A DNA stretch of 64,000 bases from Periconia sp. R9002 (GCA_023627715.1 JAMAHW010000056.1:126545-190544); one strand, 5' to 3'. Positions 1 to 10,830 are shown, numbered from the stretch's first letter. Translations and numbers: made by a program. Notes: generated by a model not told the origin, from the sequence alone.

Positions 1-1299
1 TCTTCGGTTCCTGGTCATAGGTAGCGACCTTTGGCGAAGGAATCATGTCGCGCTCCTCGTTCTCAAACTGCTTCTCCACACCACCGTTGAAGAAGAAGGT
101 GACGTGAGCATATTTCTCCGTCTCAGCAACGTGGCATTGCTTTACACCCTGCTTTGCGAGCCATTCTGCGAGCACATCGTCCATTTTCTGGGGTGGGAAG
201 GCGACGGGGAAGGGGTATTTCACATTGTACTGAGTCATAGTAGTCACGGAGATGTCCTTGGGGTAGGGGAAGTCGGGCTTGGGGGAACGGTCGAAGTCAC
301 CGATCAGCTGGGTGACTTCACGGACACGGTCGGAACGGTAGTTGAAGAAGAACAAAGTGTCGCCGTCTGGTCCAATTAGTGGGTGGTCATTCAGGTACTC
401 AACGGGAATGAGTACTTACCCTGGACTCGTCGCTCCTTTCCTCCCACAACGATGGGTTTGATGAACTCGTCGTTCTCTCCTTGCTCGTACTTTGCCTTGA
501 TAGCAGCAACCGGGTCGTCGCTCTCAGTACCCTCACCCGATACGATACCCTTCAATCCGATCTCAACACGGTCCCACCTCTTGTCACGGTCCATGATGAA
601 GTATCGACCGACAATGGTCGCGATATCTCCAAGGCCAATCTCCTGGGTGTGTTTGAGCAGCTGCTCCATGTAGCCGGCGGCAGACTTGGGGTCGGTATCT
701 CTGCCATCACCGAAGAAGTGGATGAAGACTTTGGGAACGCCAATCTCTTTGGCAACCTTGAGCAGAGCAACGAGGTGGTTGATATGTGAGTGGACTCCGC
801 CATCGGAAACGAGACCAAGCAGATGCAGCCGGCCGTTGCCGTTCTTTGCGCGCTGGAATGACTCTTGGATGTTCTTGACTTTGTTGAGCTCGCCATTCTT
901 AATGGTCTGATCGATGCGAACAACGTCCTGCCATACAACCCGTCCGGCGCCGATGTTCAAGTGGCCGACCTCACTGTTGCCCATGAGGCCCTCAGGGAGA
1001 CCAACAGCGAGGGAGGAGGCCTCGAGTTCTGTGTAACCTTGCGCAGTCTTGGAGCCCTAAACAATGTCAGTATAATTCAAGCCAGGGCCAAAAATAGGGT
1101 ATCGGAATCCCAGAAAACTACACAACGCGATGTCTCCGTATGCTTTGCACCCCGAGCAAGTACGTACCTCCTTGGCGAATTCATCCATAGTAGGAGTGTC
1201 GGCGGCGAGGATGGCATCGCCCTCCTTGGGCGACTTGTCGGTAGCGACGCCCCATCCGTCGATGACGATGAGGACGGTTTTTTGATCAACTTTCACCAT
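1..1299 (-). CDS. gpmI: 2,3-bisphosphoglycerate-independent phosphoglycerate mutase, 3'-truncated by the window
   Basis: Interconverts 3- and 2-phosphoglycerate in cytosolic glycolysis with two metal ions and a phosphoserine. Model: exons 1299-1168, 1056-420 and 366-1, with introns 1167-1057 (GTACGT) and 419-367 (GTAAGT). The start gives VKVDQKTVLIVIDGWG, the metal-binding DGWG of the alkaline phosphatase-like fold. The nucleophile motif MGNSEVGH follows, with the catalytic Ser near residue 72, then FGDGRD in the substrate-binding domain. The second splice restores VQDGDTLFFFNYRSDR, a family signature, which supports the intron. About 378 residues are present; the family is about 510-520, so roughly 140 C-terminal residues lie beyond position 1. 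It diverges from MED9. Seen: frame and motifs. Known: family function. Confident. Confidence 0.95.
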
Positions 1300-1906
1300 T
1301 GTGCAGGGTCAATTGGCGATACTGAATGGTGGTTATGTCTTTTCTTCGGGTGAGATGGAGGGGCAGGGGACCAGATGGCGGGGCACTTTTCTTGTTTATA
1401 ACAGGGCCAGGTTGAGCTGGCTGGCTGGCTTCTCAGCAAAAAGCAAAATCTAGGCACCCAGTCGACAATCGTAAGACTATGAGCTTATATTTACATGCTA
1501 TGAAAATATGAATTTTTTGATCACGTTAGGGTTCCCAAATGTGTCCAATCAATCACGTTAACGAATACGCATGACTTTGTTGGTAAAAGACCATTTACTC
1601 AGGGCTACTTGTAATGGTCATAGCTGCATCCGGCTCTCCAGCAAAAAGCAAAAGCAGCTCAACCACCATTGACCTCGACCGTACCATAACCCCCACACGG
1701 ATTCAATCGCGTCACAATCTATTCCTTGGGAATCTTTCTCGCCCAGCGCTCATCTCGGGTGCGCGCCTTCCGTCATCCCAACCAGCCTGCAGCTACCCGC
1801 CAGCAGCGCAGGACACGTACAGAGTGACACAACGGTCAAATCCTCCCGACGCGCACAACACCAAGCCCAACATTAAACATCCTACACTATCATTCACCTC
1901 TTTACA
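1300..1906. promoter_or_regulatory. Divergent intergenic region gpmI / MED9
   Basis: This 607-bp stretch separates two divergent starts and must hold both promoters. A 15-bp direct repeat, CAGCAAAAAGCAAAA, occurs at 1434-1448 and 1639-1653, 205 bp apart; its role is unknown. I see no convincing TATA box. Confidence 0.5.
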
Positions 1907-2404
1907 ATGTCTGGAGCACCTACACCCCACGCGCCCATCTCAGCGACGGCCTCGTTCCCGGCCACAGGCTCTGCGACGCCGGCGCTCCCCCCACAACCCT
2001 CCACCCCCGACCTGCCACCACCATCAACCTTCGACGTGATCCCCGACCTCCATAAAATCCTCAGTCGCCTGCTCCAAACCCCTCCACAAGCTCCACCGCC
2101 CGGCACCAGCGCCGCAACCGCGCCGACCCCCACGCCAGCAGCCGACGGGCCCCTCGAGATCGAACAAGTCGTGTCCGCGACGGCCGAGGTCAAACTCAAG
2201 CTCCAGCGCGCGCAGAAGGCGGTCCTCTTGCTTCCAGGTATCGAACGTACCTGCGAAGATCAGGAGGATGAGATTGCGTACCTCGAAGCGCGCATCGAGA
2301 CGCTGAAGGCTGCCCTGCGTCGGCTGGGGCAGCCGGCTCCTCTTCCTGGCCTCGAAGACGGTGGTGGTGGTGACAACAACGGTGATCAGAGTATGACAGG
2401 GTGA
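1907..2404 (+). CDS. MED9: Mediator complex subunit 9 (Med9/CSE2 family)
   Basis: Middle-module subunit of Mediator, linking transcription factors to RNA polymerase II. Single exon, 165 residues. Residues 1-40 are Pro/Ala/Thr-rich and probably disordered. FDVIPDLHKILSRL (about 42-55) is the first conserved helix; a Pro/Ala linker follows. From about 83 to 140 there is a long coiled coil, with KLKLQRAQKAVLLLPGIERT and then EDQEDEIAYLEARIETLK, the arrangement seen in fungal Med9 (a helical pair joined by LPGI/LPDM). A Gly/Asp-rich tail ends the protein. Start chosen at the first ATG after a CT-rich leader. Family assignment is from motif recognition; the low-complexity ends carry no information. 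Confidence 0.82.
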   Translation: MSGAPTPHAPISATASFPATGSATPALPPQPSTPDLPPPSTFDVIPDLHKILSRLLQTPPQAPPPGTSAATAPTPTPAADGPLEIEQVVSATAEVKLKLQRAQKAVLLLPGIERTCEDQEDEIAYLEARIETLKAALRRLGQPAPLPGLEDGGGGDNNGDQSMTG

Positions 2405-3964
2405 AACCATTGAACGTTGATGTTCATTGAGGGATGGGTTGATTGAATTTTGATGCTAGGTCACACCACTCCTGTGGGTCACACCACTCCTGTGGACAAC
2501 TCATACTCTATCATAGACGATCTGTACAATGCCCTGGGCGAGTGACGCGCCGAGACGAGACGATGCGAAAAATGCGATAACGGCTGGACTCCAGATGTGG
2601 TTCGTTGCCTTTGCACACCTGCAAAAGGAGATTTGTCTACCCTGACGGTATGTACGCTTAAGACGTCAACTGAATGAACGGTTGTCATCGTTCTCCCGGC
2701 CTATGCGAGTGGAAGCCGCACTAGCTTCCTACCGATCTTGAAGAACGTGGGAACAAGAGCTATGAGAGCGAATATAGATGGTTGCACCCAAGGTTCCTCT
2801 ACGCTACATGGAACAAATATAGTATATGGTTGAGAAAGGACAGGATTCCAGGAGGAGAAGTACATCATGATAGTAGGGGTTGGAATGGAAACAAATTTAC
2901 CCTCGTGGTATAGTTAACAGGAAGCATACAAGTTCGTACATCCAAAGGAGACACCCAATCTTCCCAGAACATCTTTCAGCGTGAGAAATCAACATGCAAG
3001 TATCTATCTCACGAATACATCTCATAAAACAAATATAATCATCATCATCGACCAAACCATCCACCCACCCCCAACCTTCCAAACATCTACATACTGGGGT
3101 CGTACGTGTGAGTATCCGTTATTTTGACACGTCTACGGGTTCAAAAAATTGGGCTTGTGGGATGTTGATTTATATATATGTGTGTGGATTTGTGGAGTTG
3201 TGTGGAAATGCCCAGCAAGTAGGTGTTAATGCGGAGGTGGTAAGGTAGGGGAGGGTTGTATGGGCATGTTTGTGTTTGTGGTGATTCGGAAAGGGAGCTT
3301 CTGAGAGGATGTGTTTGTTTTTGTTTTCTTTGTTTATTTTGTTCTGATGGTATCGGGTTTTGAAGTTTGTGATGAATGGATGGATGGATAGGCAGATGGT
3401 CTATAGTGTCGAAGTCATAAAAAGGGGTAAGAGACAGCTGAGAGTGAGAAATTTTGATGATACTCAGACACAAAAAAGCACAATTCACTGGAGAATTCTG
3501 TGACAAGAGGAATGCAATTTTGATTTTTAGTTTGACGTGCAATATATACGATTCCTCCTCCACTTATGTAGGTAGCTGTTCCCCCCAGCTCTTATCAACC
3601 ACCACCACCCACCATCAAGCTTCAATCTCCAACCAAGCACCACAACCATCTCCTCCCCTCAATTCCCTCGTGAGTATATACATGTACGCGCTGTAGCAAC
3701 ACCCACCCACCGACTATTTTTTTTTCTGGGTTATTGAGTTATACGTTCGAAGGGTTCGTCGCACCAGGCTTCCTTCGTGAGGACAAAAAGGAGATACAGA
3801 ATATAACAACGAGAAAATGAAGACGAGAAATGGGGGAGAGGGGAGAGGAAGAGGAGAGACGTATGAACAGGAAGTGCGACGGGGATGTATGGACATGGGA
3901 AGGAAAGGCAAGTTGGTGTTGTAGACGGAAAAGGAGGGCGGAGCGTATGGACTTTGAGGAGCGC
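2405..3964. other. Gene-free stretch between convergent MED9 and the repeat precursor
   Basis: No supported gene in 1.56 kb. An 18-bp unit is tandemly duplicated at 2461-2478 and 2479-2496 just after MED9. Open frames here are short and of biased composition. The part near 3.7-3.96 kb is probably the 3' UTR of the minus-strand precursor. Confidence 0.5.
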
Positions 3965-4929
3965 TTAGTTGGCCTTCTTGCCACGGCCTTTATGGTGAGG
4001 AGCACGGGTTTCCAGGTCAGCGTCGTCTTCCTCGTCGTCGGCATCCTCCTCGCGCTTGTTGTTCTTCTTGCCGCGGCCTTTGTGGTGGGGAGCACGAGTT
4101 TCGAGATCAGCGTCGTCTTCCTCGTCATCGTCTTCCTCACGCTTGTTGTTCTTCTTGCCACGGCCCTTATGGTGAGGGGCGCGAGTTTCGAGCTCATCCT
4201 CGTCGTCATCGTCTTCCTCACGCTTGTTGTTCTTCTTGCCACGGCCCTTATGGTGAGGGGCGCGAGTTTCGAGCTCATCCTCGTCGTCATCGTCTTCTTC
4301 GCGTTTGTTGTTCTTCTTGCCGCGGCCCTTATGGTGAGGGGCGCGAGTTTCGAGCTCATCCTCGTCGTCATCGTCTTCTTCGCGTTTGTTGTTCTTCTTG
4401 CCGCGGCCCTTGTGATGAGGAGCACGGGTCTCGAGCTCATCATCGTCGTCGTCCTCCTCATCTTCAGCATCGCGCTTGTTGTTCTTCTTACCACGGCCCT
4501 TGTGATGAGGAGCACGTGTTTCCAGGTCGGCTTCATCATCATCCTCATCATCGTCTTCCTCACGCTTGTTGTTCTTCTTGCCGCGGCCCTTGTGGTGTGG
4601 GGCACGGGCAGCCAGTTCAACGTCGCGGGCATTCTTCTTTCCCCGTCCCTTGTGGTGGCGAGCAACAAGCTCAACTGCGTCGTTCTCGGTCACGACATAC
4701 CGGGCATTCTTCTTTCCCCGGCCCTTGTGATGCCGAGCCTCGAGCTCAACAGGAGCTTCAACTGCTCGAGCCTCGTTAAGATTCTACACCCTATTTAGCA
4801 GATGCTATATGAGAACATGTGATCAATACTTACACCGCGAGCGGCCAATCCCTGCGTAGAGACAGGACTAGCGCTGATGGGGGCAGCGGCCAAAAGACCC
4901 AAAGCCAAGGTGATTGCAGAGAAGTGCAT
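3965..4929 (-). CDS. Secreted tandem-repeat protein, candidate Kex2-processed peptide precursor (KEP-like)
   Basis: I do not recognise a named family. Two exons, 4929-4834 and 4783-3965, joined across a 50-nt intron (GTAAGT donor, TGCTAAAT branch, GTGTAG acceptor), give 304 residues. Residues 1-20 are a typical signal peptide (MHFSAITLALGLLAAAPISA). The rest is ten copies of a cationic core: two divergent N-terminal ones (HHKGRGKKNAR), seven of APHHKGRGKKNNKR, and a terminal one ending KKAN. Seven cores end in the dibasic KR, the Kex2 site. They are separated by 13-16-residue linkers made almost wholly of Asp/Glu and ending LETR. Secretion plus regularly spaced KR sites is how fungal repeat precursors (mating pheromones, repellents, dikaritin precursors) are built; the acidic linkers would neutralise the basic cores until cleavage. 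Function is inference. No UstYa-like or tyrosinase gene lies nearby. A secreted structural or metal-binding repeat protein is the alternative. Confidence 0.85.
4151..4393 (-). repeat. Three near-identical 81-bp tandem units inside the precursor gene
   Basis: Units begin at 4151, 4232 and 4313 with an exact 81-bp period (27 codons: one core plus one acidic linker). They differ at only a few bases, nearly all silent, whereas flanking units (87-90 bp) are more diverged. This suggests recent unit duplication or gene conversion, so copy number may vary between strains. The whole array spans about 3968-4735. Confidence 0.9.
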
Positions 4930-6846
4930 AGTGATGGTAGTATAAGTAAATAATAGGATATAAAACTTAAAAGATATGAAATAACTGCTCGGCAGAGGCA
5001 AAGAATAATAGTCTACAACGATCGAATCAATCGACGAAGAGAAAGTGAAGTGAACTGAAAGGAAGGTGAGAGAGCGTTGTAAGAACACACAAATGCAATG
5101 CTGAAGTGGGATGGAGTGCTGGGGAGAGTGGATACCGTGAACTTAAGTACTCTTGCGAAGGCCTCAATACTCCACGTCTCACATCTCAACCCCATTCGTA
5201 TGAACAACGAAGGCGGCTGGCTAGACAGATCCTTGGACTCCAACCGAGCGTCTGCCACCCTCAAACCACAGGACGGCTGGGTTGTAACCTGTGACAACAC
5301 CATGAAGCCTGCCAGGTAGAACTACACGATGTCAAGCACGGATTGATGCTGGTTTCATAGCGGCGATCAAGCGGCGGGTGATTACTGCATCGCACTGTTC
5401 TATGGATGTCTGAGGCTCTGAGCAGCATCTTGCCTGCCTATTGGGCTGTGTACGCACACAACCATCGGATCGTCATCAATGCACCCTTCCTACGTGATGG
5501 TTTAAGCGCTTCGTCACGGACACCAACGCGGTGGTTCACCCCAATCAAGGACACCCAAGGCTGTTTCTGGTTGTAATAGCGGACCTCGAGACAGTAGTGC
5601 GAGTTCATGGTGAGACGTTTTGGCTAAGCTTCGTGCCAAGCTTGAGACAAGAAAAGGGTAGCAAGGCGCCTTGCCAAACGTAAACGGCATTTGCAAGCAA
5701 CATGGCATTTGAAGACGGTATGGTGAGATGGCTGGAGCCAGGGTGCGAGTGCTGTGGCACCGTAAAAGGGTAGAATGCTGTGGAAGGGGTCGCTTTGACG
5801 GTGTTTTGAGACGCCAAAGGTGCGACATTGCTTGTGTCAAGTCGCCAAGAAATGCTTGCCTCTCGTTTTGAAATCCCCGCAACTCCTTTGTTTACGATGT
5901 TTAGGAATCCTGGGATTTCGGCTTTAAACCCCTTTGTGATTCGCCTATCGTTCACGACGCATATTTACGGATGGTCATTGGAGGAAATATTGGAGGTGCA
6001 GCATAGTGGGACGTCACGTGATGGTTTCGCTGAACCCAGACGGCAACTTTGAACGACGAGAGATCAGAGTCCGATTCGGCAAGGCATCAATGAGCGAGCG
6101 GGTGGCTTTCGATGGTGTTGGAGAATGACAAGCTTGACGTGCCCCCATGAAGCTCGACCTGCATTTCGATCGTTAACGGTTCGTGACATTGTAAATTGTG
6201 ACGACGTCTCCGCTATGCATCTGGACATCCAAGGTTCAGGTCGCTAACTTGTGAAAATAAGCTTTTCATAACTTGCAGGCTTCAAGGTTGAGCATTGTTG
6301 AGCCACTCAAACACATTCCCTTCTTTTGTGAGCGAGCCAAAGTGCGCGTTAGATAATGCTGGACAGCTGGGGATAGTTTATATTACTAGCAAAGTATAGA
6401 CTGTTGAGTATGAATACTTTATAATCCTCAGCCGTCATTTACACAATAATCAACTTTTAGAAACTTGGAAAAACCACGCACTGTATTTACAAATCAGCCA
6501 TTCTGCTCCATGACCGTGGCTTGCTTCTGCTTCTTCTCCTTTTCTGCAAAACTTTGCGGCATGTTTGAATCCAAGCGCCTTCACCTTCATTTGCCAATGC
6601 GGCATAATTCTGGGCATTTAACAGAGAACCTTCCAATCCTTCATTTCGACTTGGCATGAAACCGCTTTGTCGAGCATGCCCTGCACGTGTCCAGCATTTT
6701 GGTCTTTGGTGTGAGACATCGCTTATACCGTTACGAAATGCATGTCATAGCCAAGATGTCAAACTCCAGACCCACTTTATCCTGCGATAAATCGTTGAAA
6801 TCTGCCAGAAAAGGAAACCCATAATCTTTGGAACATGGCAGGATTG
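4930..6846. other. Gene-poor stretch upstream of the repeat precursor
   Basis: About 1.9 kb without a frame I can support. The first few hundred bases are presumably the promoter of the repeat precursor. Two in-phase-looking minus ORFs near 5.5-5.95 kb show no recognisable domain and overlap each other in different frames. Confidence 0.4.
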
Positions 6847-7191
6847 CTAGTGACGCTCGCCCTCGAATACCTTGCGTATCGTCCTTCGATCAGCGCGGAT
6901 ACCCAGCTCAGCTGCGATTTGGGTGTACGGCTTCTTCCTTTGCTCACTGTTAGCGGTAGCATGAGCAATTAGGCGTGATTTGGTAGGGGTATCGAGCACT
7001 CCTCTGCTTCCGCGAGGCTTGTACGGATCGATTGAGCCCTTGACGCAGTTGTATACAGTTCTGCAAGGGATGCCGAGCTTGCGGGCAATATCAGGGCATT
7101 GCCAGCCTGCCTGGTAGTATAACGTGTGGATTTGGAGCCTTTCGTCGCGTGTTAGGTGACGTCGTGGTGTTTTGGGCATTTTTTGGTCCAT
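6847..7191 (-). CDS. Helix-turn-helix protein derived from a Tc1/mariner-type transposase N-terminus
   Basis: A 114-residue frame with a mariner/IS630-type DNA-binding head: RRHLTRDERLQIHTLYYQAG, then CPDIARKLGIPCRTVYNCVKG, the classic transposase HTH, then a second motif (TQIAAELGIRADRRTIRKVF) like the bipartite paired-like domain. The frame stops where a full transposase would run into the DDE catalytic domain, which I cannot find downstream in any frame. So either this is the surviving head of a decayed element or a short domesticated HTH protein. Surrounding DNA is gene-poor. No terminal inverted repeats were recognised by eye. Homology class is fairly secure; gene status is not. Confidence 0.6.
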   Translation of the reverse strand: MDQKMPKTPRRHLTRDERLQIHTLYYQAGWQCPDIARKLGIPCRTVYNCVKGSIDPYKPRGSRGVLDTPTKSRLIAHATANSEQRKKPYTQIAAELGIRADRRTIRKVFEGERH

Positions 7192-8657
7192 ATTAGATCA
7201 ATAATACTGGGTGAGCATCCTCAGACTTACCAGTATTCTGAAAAACAGGCGATTCATATGGCATAATACAGCATATGCGAACGTTTCGATGCGATTCGAT
7301 GGCCCTAGCATCGAAGGCCCGCTAATATGAAACTCACATGTACCCTACTTATACGTCTCGAACAGTTCTCTTCGGTGTCTAGGTTAGAGTCCACGTAATG
7401 ATCGGTCAAAAGCAGTGCATAATATGATTTATCGCCTTTATCCTGAACAAGTCTCGTCCCAAGGTTCATTTGCTGAACCCAAACTTGGAGGACTAAAGAA
7501 CAAATCTTTTCTGGTGAGTATAATCACATCTATTCTTTACTATGGCTTGCGAGCACCGTTGGCCCCTACGATCGATCGCCAAATAATTCAACCACAAACG
7601 ATGTTTACGCGACGAATGCTAGTCGCAACGTCACTACTTTCTGGCGCCCAGCGTTTATACTTTGTCATTGAATTTGGAATCATGCAAGTATCGATCAATG
7701 ATTTTTAGGCCTTTGAGGACCCACACAGGACTGATCTCTCGTTTCGACCATATGACTTACCTAACTATGAGTTGAGAGGAAGTTCGTAGTCCGCAGGAAA
7801 ACGATGTCTTACAGCGAAAAAACAAAATCCGCCTGGCTCTGGATACACACCGGCAAAGAGATAGATGGCTTTCCATGTACTGGTCACGAAGGCTACCCCT
7901 CTTCCTATGTTTTCCATCCGGCTCCACTCGCCTCACTTGCACATTCGCCCAGATATTTACGTCCACATACAAATATAAACTAGCCGCATGGAAAGCTAGA
8001 GTCGACGGTTGATCTGGTGATGCTACCATAGCAAAACTACGCCCGCCAATCCGGTTAGTTTTCCAGAAACTTCTGTAGTACAGCAATGTCATATGCCCTG
8101 CATAAAGTCATCATTTTATTGTTCAATAGTTTTTAGTGGCGATCATCTATTTTGGGTGGTCGGGCCGAAGCCAGCGAATAGGGGCTCTCTCGGCCATTTT
8201 CTAGCAGCGGCCACTAGCTTCTTCAAGTAATAGCTCCCTCTTGTCTCCAACTTTTTGACGTCAAGTTACCAACGACAACATTCATTTTCCCTCACGGTAG
8301 GGGAGTACACAGCCTCGATTCTCCATAACGTGGTTCCACACTCCACAGAATGTACACGCAGAAACAGGGAACAACGTTGTGCCGAGGTCGTTGCGTTTAC
8401 ACGGACGACTTTCTTGCAGCCCGTTTGTGGATAGCATGAGCTCATTTGGTTACATTGCCCAGCCTCTTGAGCCTCAGCTAGACAAACGTAGGCAAGAAAG
8501 GAATATAGGGGCAAATACAGTAGAAATATAATAACCACAAAGGATCCTTCAACGATTCCAACATCATCATCACCACCTTCGCTCAAATCTACTCACTACC
8601 AATTCTTACATCCAAATCCGTAATTTCAATAATCCTACCACAACCCCAACCTCCAAC
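7192..8657. other. Gene-free stretch upstream of phiA
   Basis: About 1.47 kb with only short frames of no recognisable content. The last 150 bp before phiA are C/A-rich on the + strand, like a strong fungal leader (repeated CCTCCAACATG-type sequence before the ATG). Confidence 0.4.
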
Positions 8658-9233
8658 ATGCAATTCACCACCGCCTTCGTCGCTGCCGCCGCAGCTCTGA
8701 CTGCATCTGCGCTGCCCCAGGCCGGCGTTGCTATTCCCGATCTCACCCGATTCGGCCTCGTCACCATCCGCTCCGGGTCGCCCATCCATAACCAACCTAT
8801 CCAAGCGGCGGCACGAGGTTTATTCGTCGGTCTACCCTCGCAGAACTCCACCTGTGATATCGAGCGCGACACCAACTACGCGACCTTCTACATCACCGAA
8901 GGCGAGCTCCATCTGCACGCCGCATCCGCCTACCCCCAGACCATCTTCGTCGACCGATCGGGCATGGGCCAGGGCATTGTGGGATACGTCTCGGGTGCTG
9001 AGCCGGTGGTGAAGAATGGCGAGAAGAAGGGATGGGCCCTCAACGAGAAGAACGAAATCCAATTCGACGGCGTTGGCCTTCAGGCTTGCCCCAACTCGAT
9101 TGATGGTGCATGGCGGATCTGGCTCGCAGGGTCTTCTAACCCCGGCGGGTACTCCAACTGCACTGGTATCTCTGCTGTTGCGTATAAGACGGATAACCCC
9201 ATCAGCTGCCTTTACACTCAGACTTACCCGTAA
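8658..9233 (+). CDS. phiA: Secreted cell-wall protein of the PhiA family
   Basis: Single exon, 191 residues. The signal peptide is MQFTTAFVAAAAALTASALP (1-20). The mature part matches PhiA-type proteins, needed for phialide and conidium formation in Aspergillus: FGLVTIRSGSPIHNQPI, then FVGLPSQNSTC, ATFYITEGELHLHAAS, the very conserved QTIFVDRSGMGQGIVGY (about 100-116), and ACPNSIDGAWRIWLAG. Four cysteines fit two disulphides; NST and NCT are N-glycosylation sites. Length matches the family (about 180-190). High GC at third positions suggests strong expression. Biological role in this organism is inferred from the family. Confidence 0.92.
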   Translation: MQFTTAFVAAAAALTASALPQAGVAIPDLTRFGLVTIRSGSPIHNQPIQAAARGLFVGLPSQNSTCDIERDTNYATFYITEGELHLHAASAYPQTIFVDRSGMGQGIVGYVSGAEPVVKNGEKKGWALNEKNEIQFDGVGLQACPNSIDGAWRIWLAGSSNPGGYSNCTGISAVAYKTDNPISCLYTQTYP

Positions 9234-9831
9234 TTGTCGTGCAAGGGACGGATTTTGGGACGATGGGGGTGGATTCATGTTTTGAGCAGGTTTTGATGAA
9301 TTCTCGTGGAGAATCTAGTGTTGGATCAGTGCATTCACGCATGACTGTATATAAATTATAATGAATAATGTAAAAGCCATCATCAAGAGACCTGTACAAG
9401 TGAGACTGTTTCGAATCTCACAAAAGTTGTGCTGGAACGTATTACAAAGTTGTGCACGTAAAGAGTGAATCTCAAGAATCATCGGAGGGACGTACTAGTC
9501 TATTCTCAGAATATACGAATTCACATAACTTCGCCCATGTGCTTCATGTTCAAACCAACACAATTTTTCTAGGATGAACTATTCTATGAAGTTCCACCTA
9601 CTTGAAAAAACCCACTCAAACGAAGGGATCCAAAAGCCTTTAAAGTAAAGAGTTTCAAACCTTGTTCAGTACGTAGAAAGAGATCTCTGAAAAGAGGTTA
9701 CAGCCTTGAAAGTGTCTCTCGTGATATAGGAGCTAATAATCCAGAGTATTTGAATCCACATGTATCAGAGCAGCCGGTATATTCGACTTATGTCCCGAGC
9801 TTCCTGGTTATTCTACCGCTCCTGCGTCAAT
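9234..9831. other. Intergenic region between convergent phiA and the poly-Asn ORF
   Basis: About 600 bp of AT-richer sequence; no gene, RNA or repeat recognised. It should contain the 3' ends of both neighbours. Confidence 0.4.
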
Positions 9832-10099
9832 CTAGAGTTCTTTCAAAGGCCGACGATTCCCTTCATCACTAGTCGACTGACCAATGTCATTACCTTGATT
9901 CCTCGACTCATCTCTCCTGCCGTTTTTGTCCTTGACTTTTTCCCTCTGCCACCAGTCATCCACCTTCTCAACCTCTTTATACTCTTCATTCATCTCCCCT
10001 GCAATCCTTTTAAGCGTCCTGCTTTCTGCTTTCCCTTCTTTGAACGTCCGGTACTGTTCTGGTGCCCATTTCCAATTCGGTGGTGGTGCTGAACGATTC

Positions 10100-10140
<41 letters not shown>

Positions 10141-10299
10141 GGGGGATTGTGTGTTGGAACGTGGCCCTGGAGTAATGTATGGCTGCCCGAAGTGGAAGTA
10201 CCCCGGTATTCCTTTGATTGAGAGGCCGAGCTGTACGTTTTTGTCATCTTCATTGGTATCATTGTTGTTGGTGGAAGAATTTCCCGGTATCTGTGCCAT
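9832..10299 (-). CDS. Hypothetical poly-asparagine protein
   Basis: Single-frame ORF of 155 residues, not recognised. Order: polar N-terminus rich in Asn/Thr/Asp; a short hydrophobic patch (LGLSIKGIPGYFHFGQPYI); a run of 13 Asn encoded by a TTG/CAA-type trinucleotide repeat; then a charged segment with NWKWAPEQYRTFKEGKAESR and TLKRIAGEMNEEYKEVEKVD that is likely helical; and a basic, disordered end. The helical part vaguely recalls a Myb/SANT-like three-helix region, but I cannot claim it. No introns needed. It may be a real nuclear protein or a chance frame kept open by the repeat. Confidence 0.42.
10101..10140. repeat. (TTG)n trinucleotide microsatellite
   Basis: Forty uninterrupted bases of TTG repeat, coding for poly-Asn on the minus strand. 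Likely length-polymorphic. Confidence 0.95.
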
Positions 10300-10830
10300 G
10301 ATGAAACGAGTCGCAGTTGTTGTTCTGGAAAGTGTAAAATAGGTGATGGGCTTAGAATTTATGGCTTCTCGTCAAAGGACTATACCCTGTTTTTGTGCTC
10401 AAGTAGTCTAATGTTTGCGTTTTTTCGACGATTGCTATTTATTTTGCTTTCAACGCTGTTTGTAGGGAGTTCTAGAAGTTTTGTAGCAAGCGGGGAGATT
10501 ACATCAGGGAGGATTTGGTACTGGGTGTTTTCTTATCAAGCGTTCCAATTTGTAGGGTAGGGAAAGACGGAGTAAGTAAAGGTTGATATGAATAATCGAA
10601 TAAGACACTATGAGCATGACAATAAGAAAGGCAATCCATCAGTGAAAACGCCAAAGCTAAATGCAACCACCGCCACTCATGGTAACAACAAAGTCGAACG
10701 CCATGAAAACGCCTGGGATCTAAATGAACAAGAAAATTACCCTCGCATCTTTATCCCACCAGCCTTTGCCTCCGTATACCTATCTTTGGCCTGTCCTCTA
10801 ACATTGTTACCCGCTCTCAGTACTTGAGAC
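10300..10830. other. Intergenic region downstream of POL2
   Basis: About 530 bp with no supported gene. It holds the promoter of the poly-Asn ORF and the 3' end of POL2. Confidence 0.4.

Noticed and set aside
3965..4660. ATCUN copper-binding motif at the N-terminus of released APHH peptides
   Set aside because: Proline at position 2 lacks the amide nitrogen ATCUN needs, and cleavage after LETR is not an established Kex2 site. Other His-metal binding stays possible.
3739..4674. 311-codon minus frame rich in RRTTNAKKT repeats
   Set aside because: Another frame of the same repeat array; no start context or signal peptide.
3830..4798. 322-codon open frame on the + strand, hydrophobic and repetitive
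   Set aside because: It is the antisense shadow of the tandem-repeat precursor: 81-bp units keep all frames open. The minus frame has a signal peptide and a clean intron; this one has neither.
3965..4929. Mating alpha-pheromone precursor
   Set aside because: The cores lack the Trp/Cys/Pro-Gly pattern of filamentous ascomycete alpha-pheromones.
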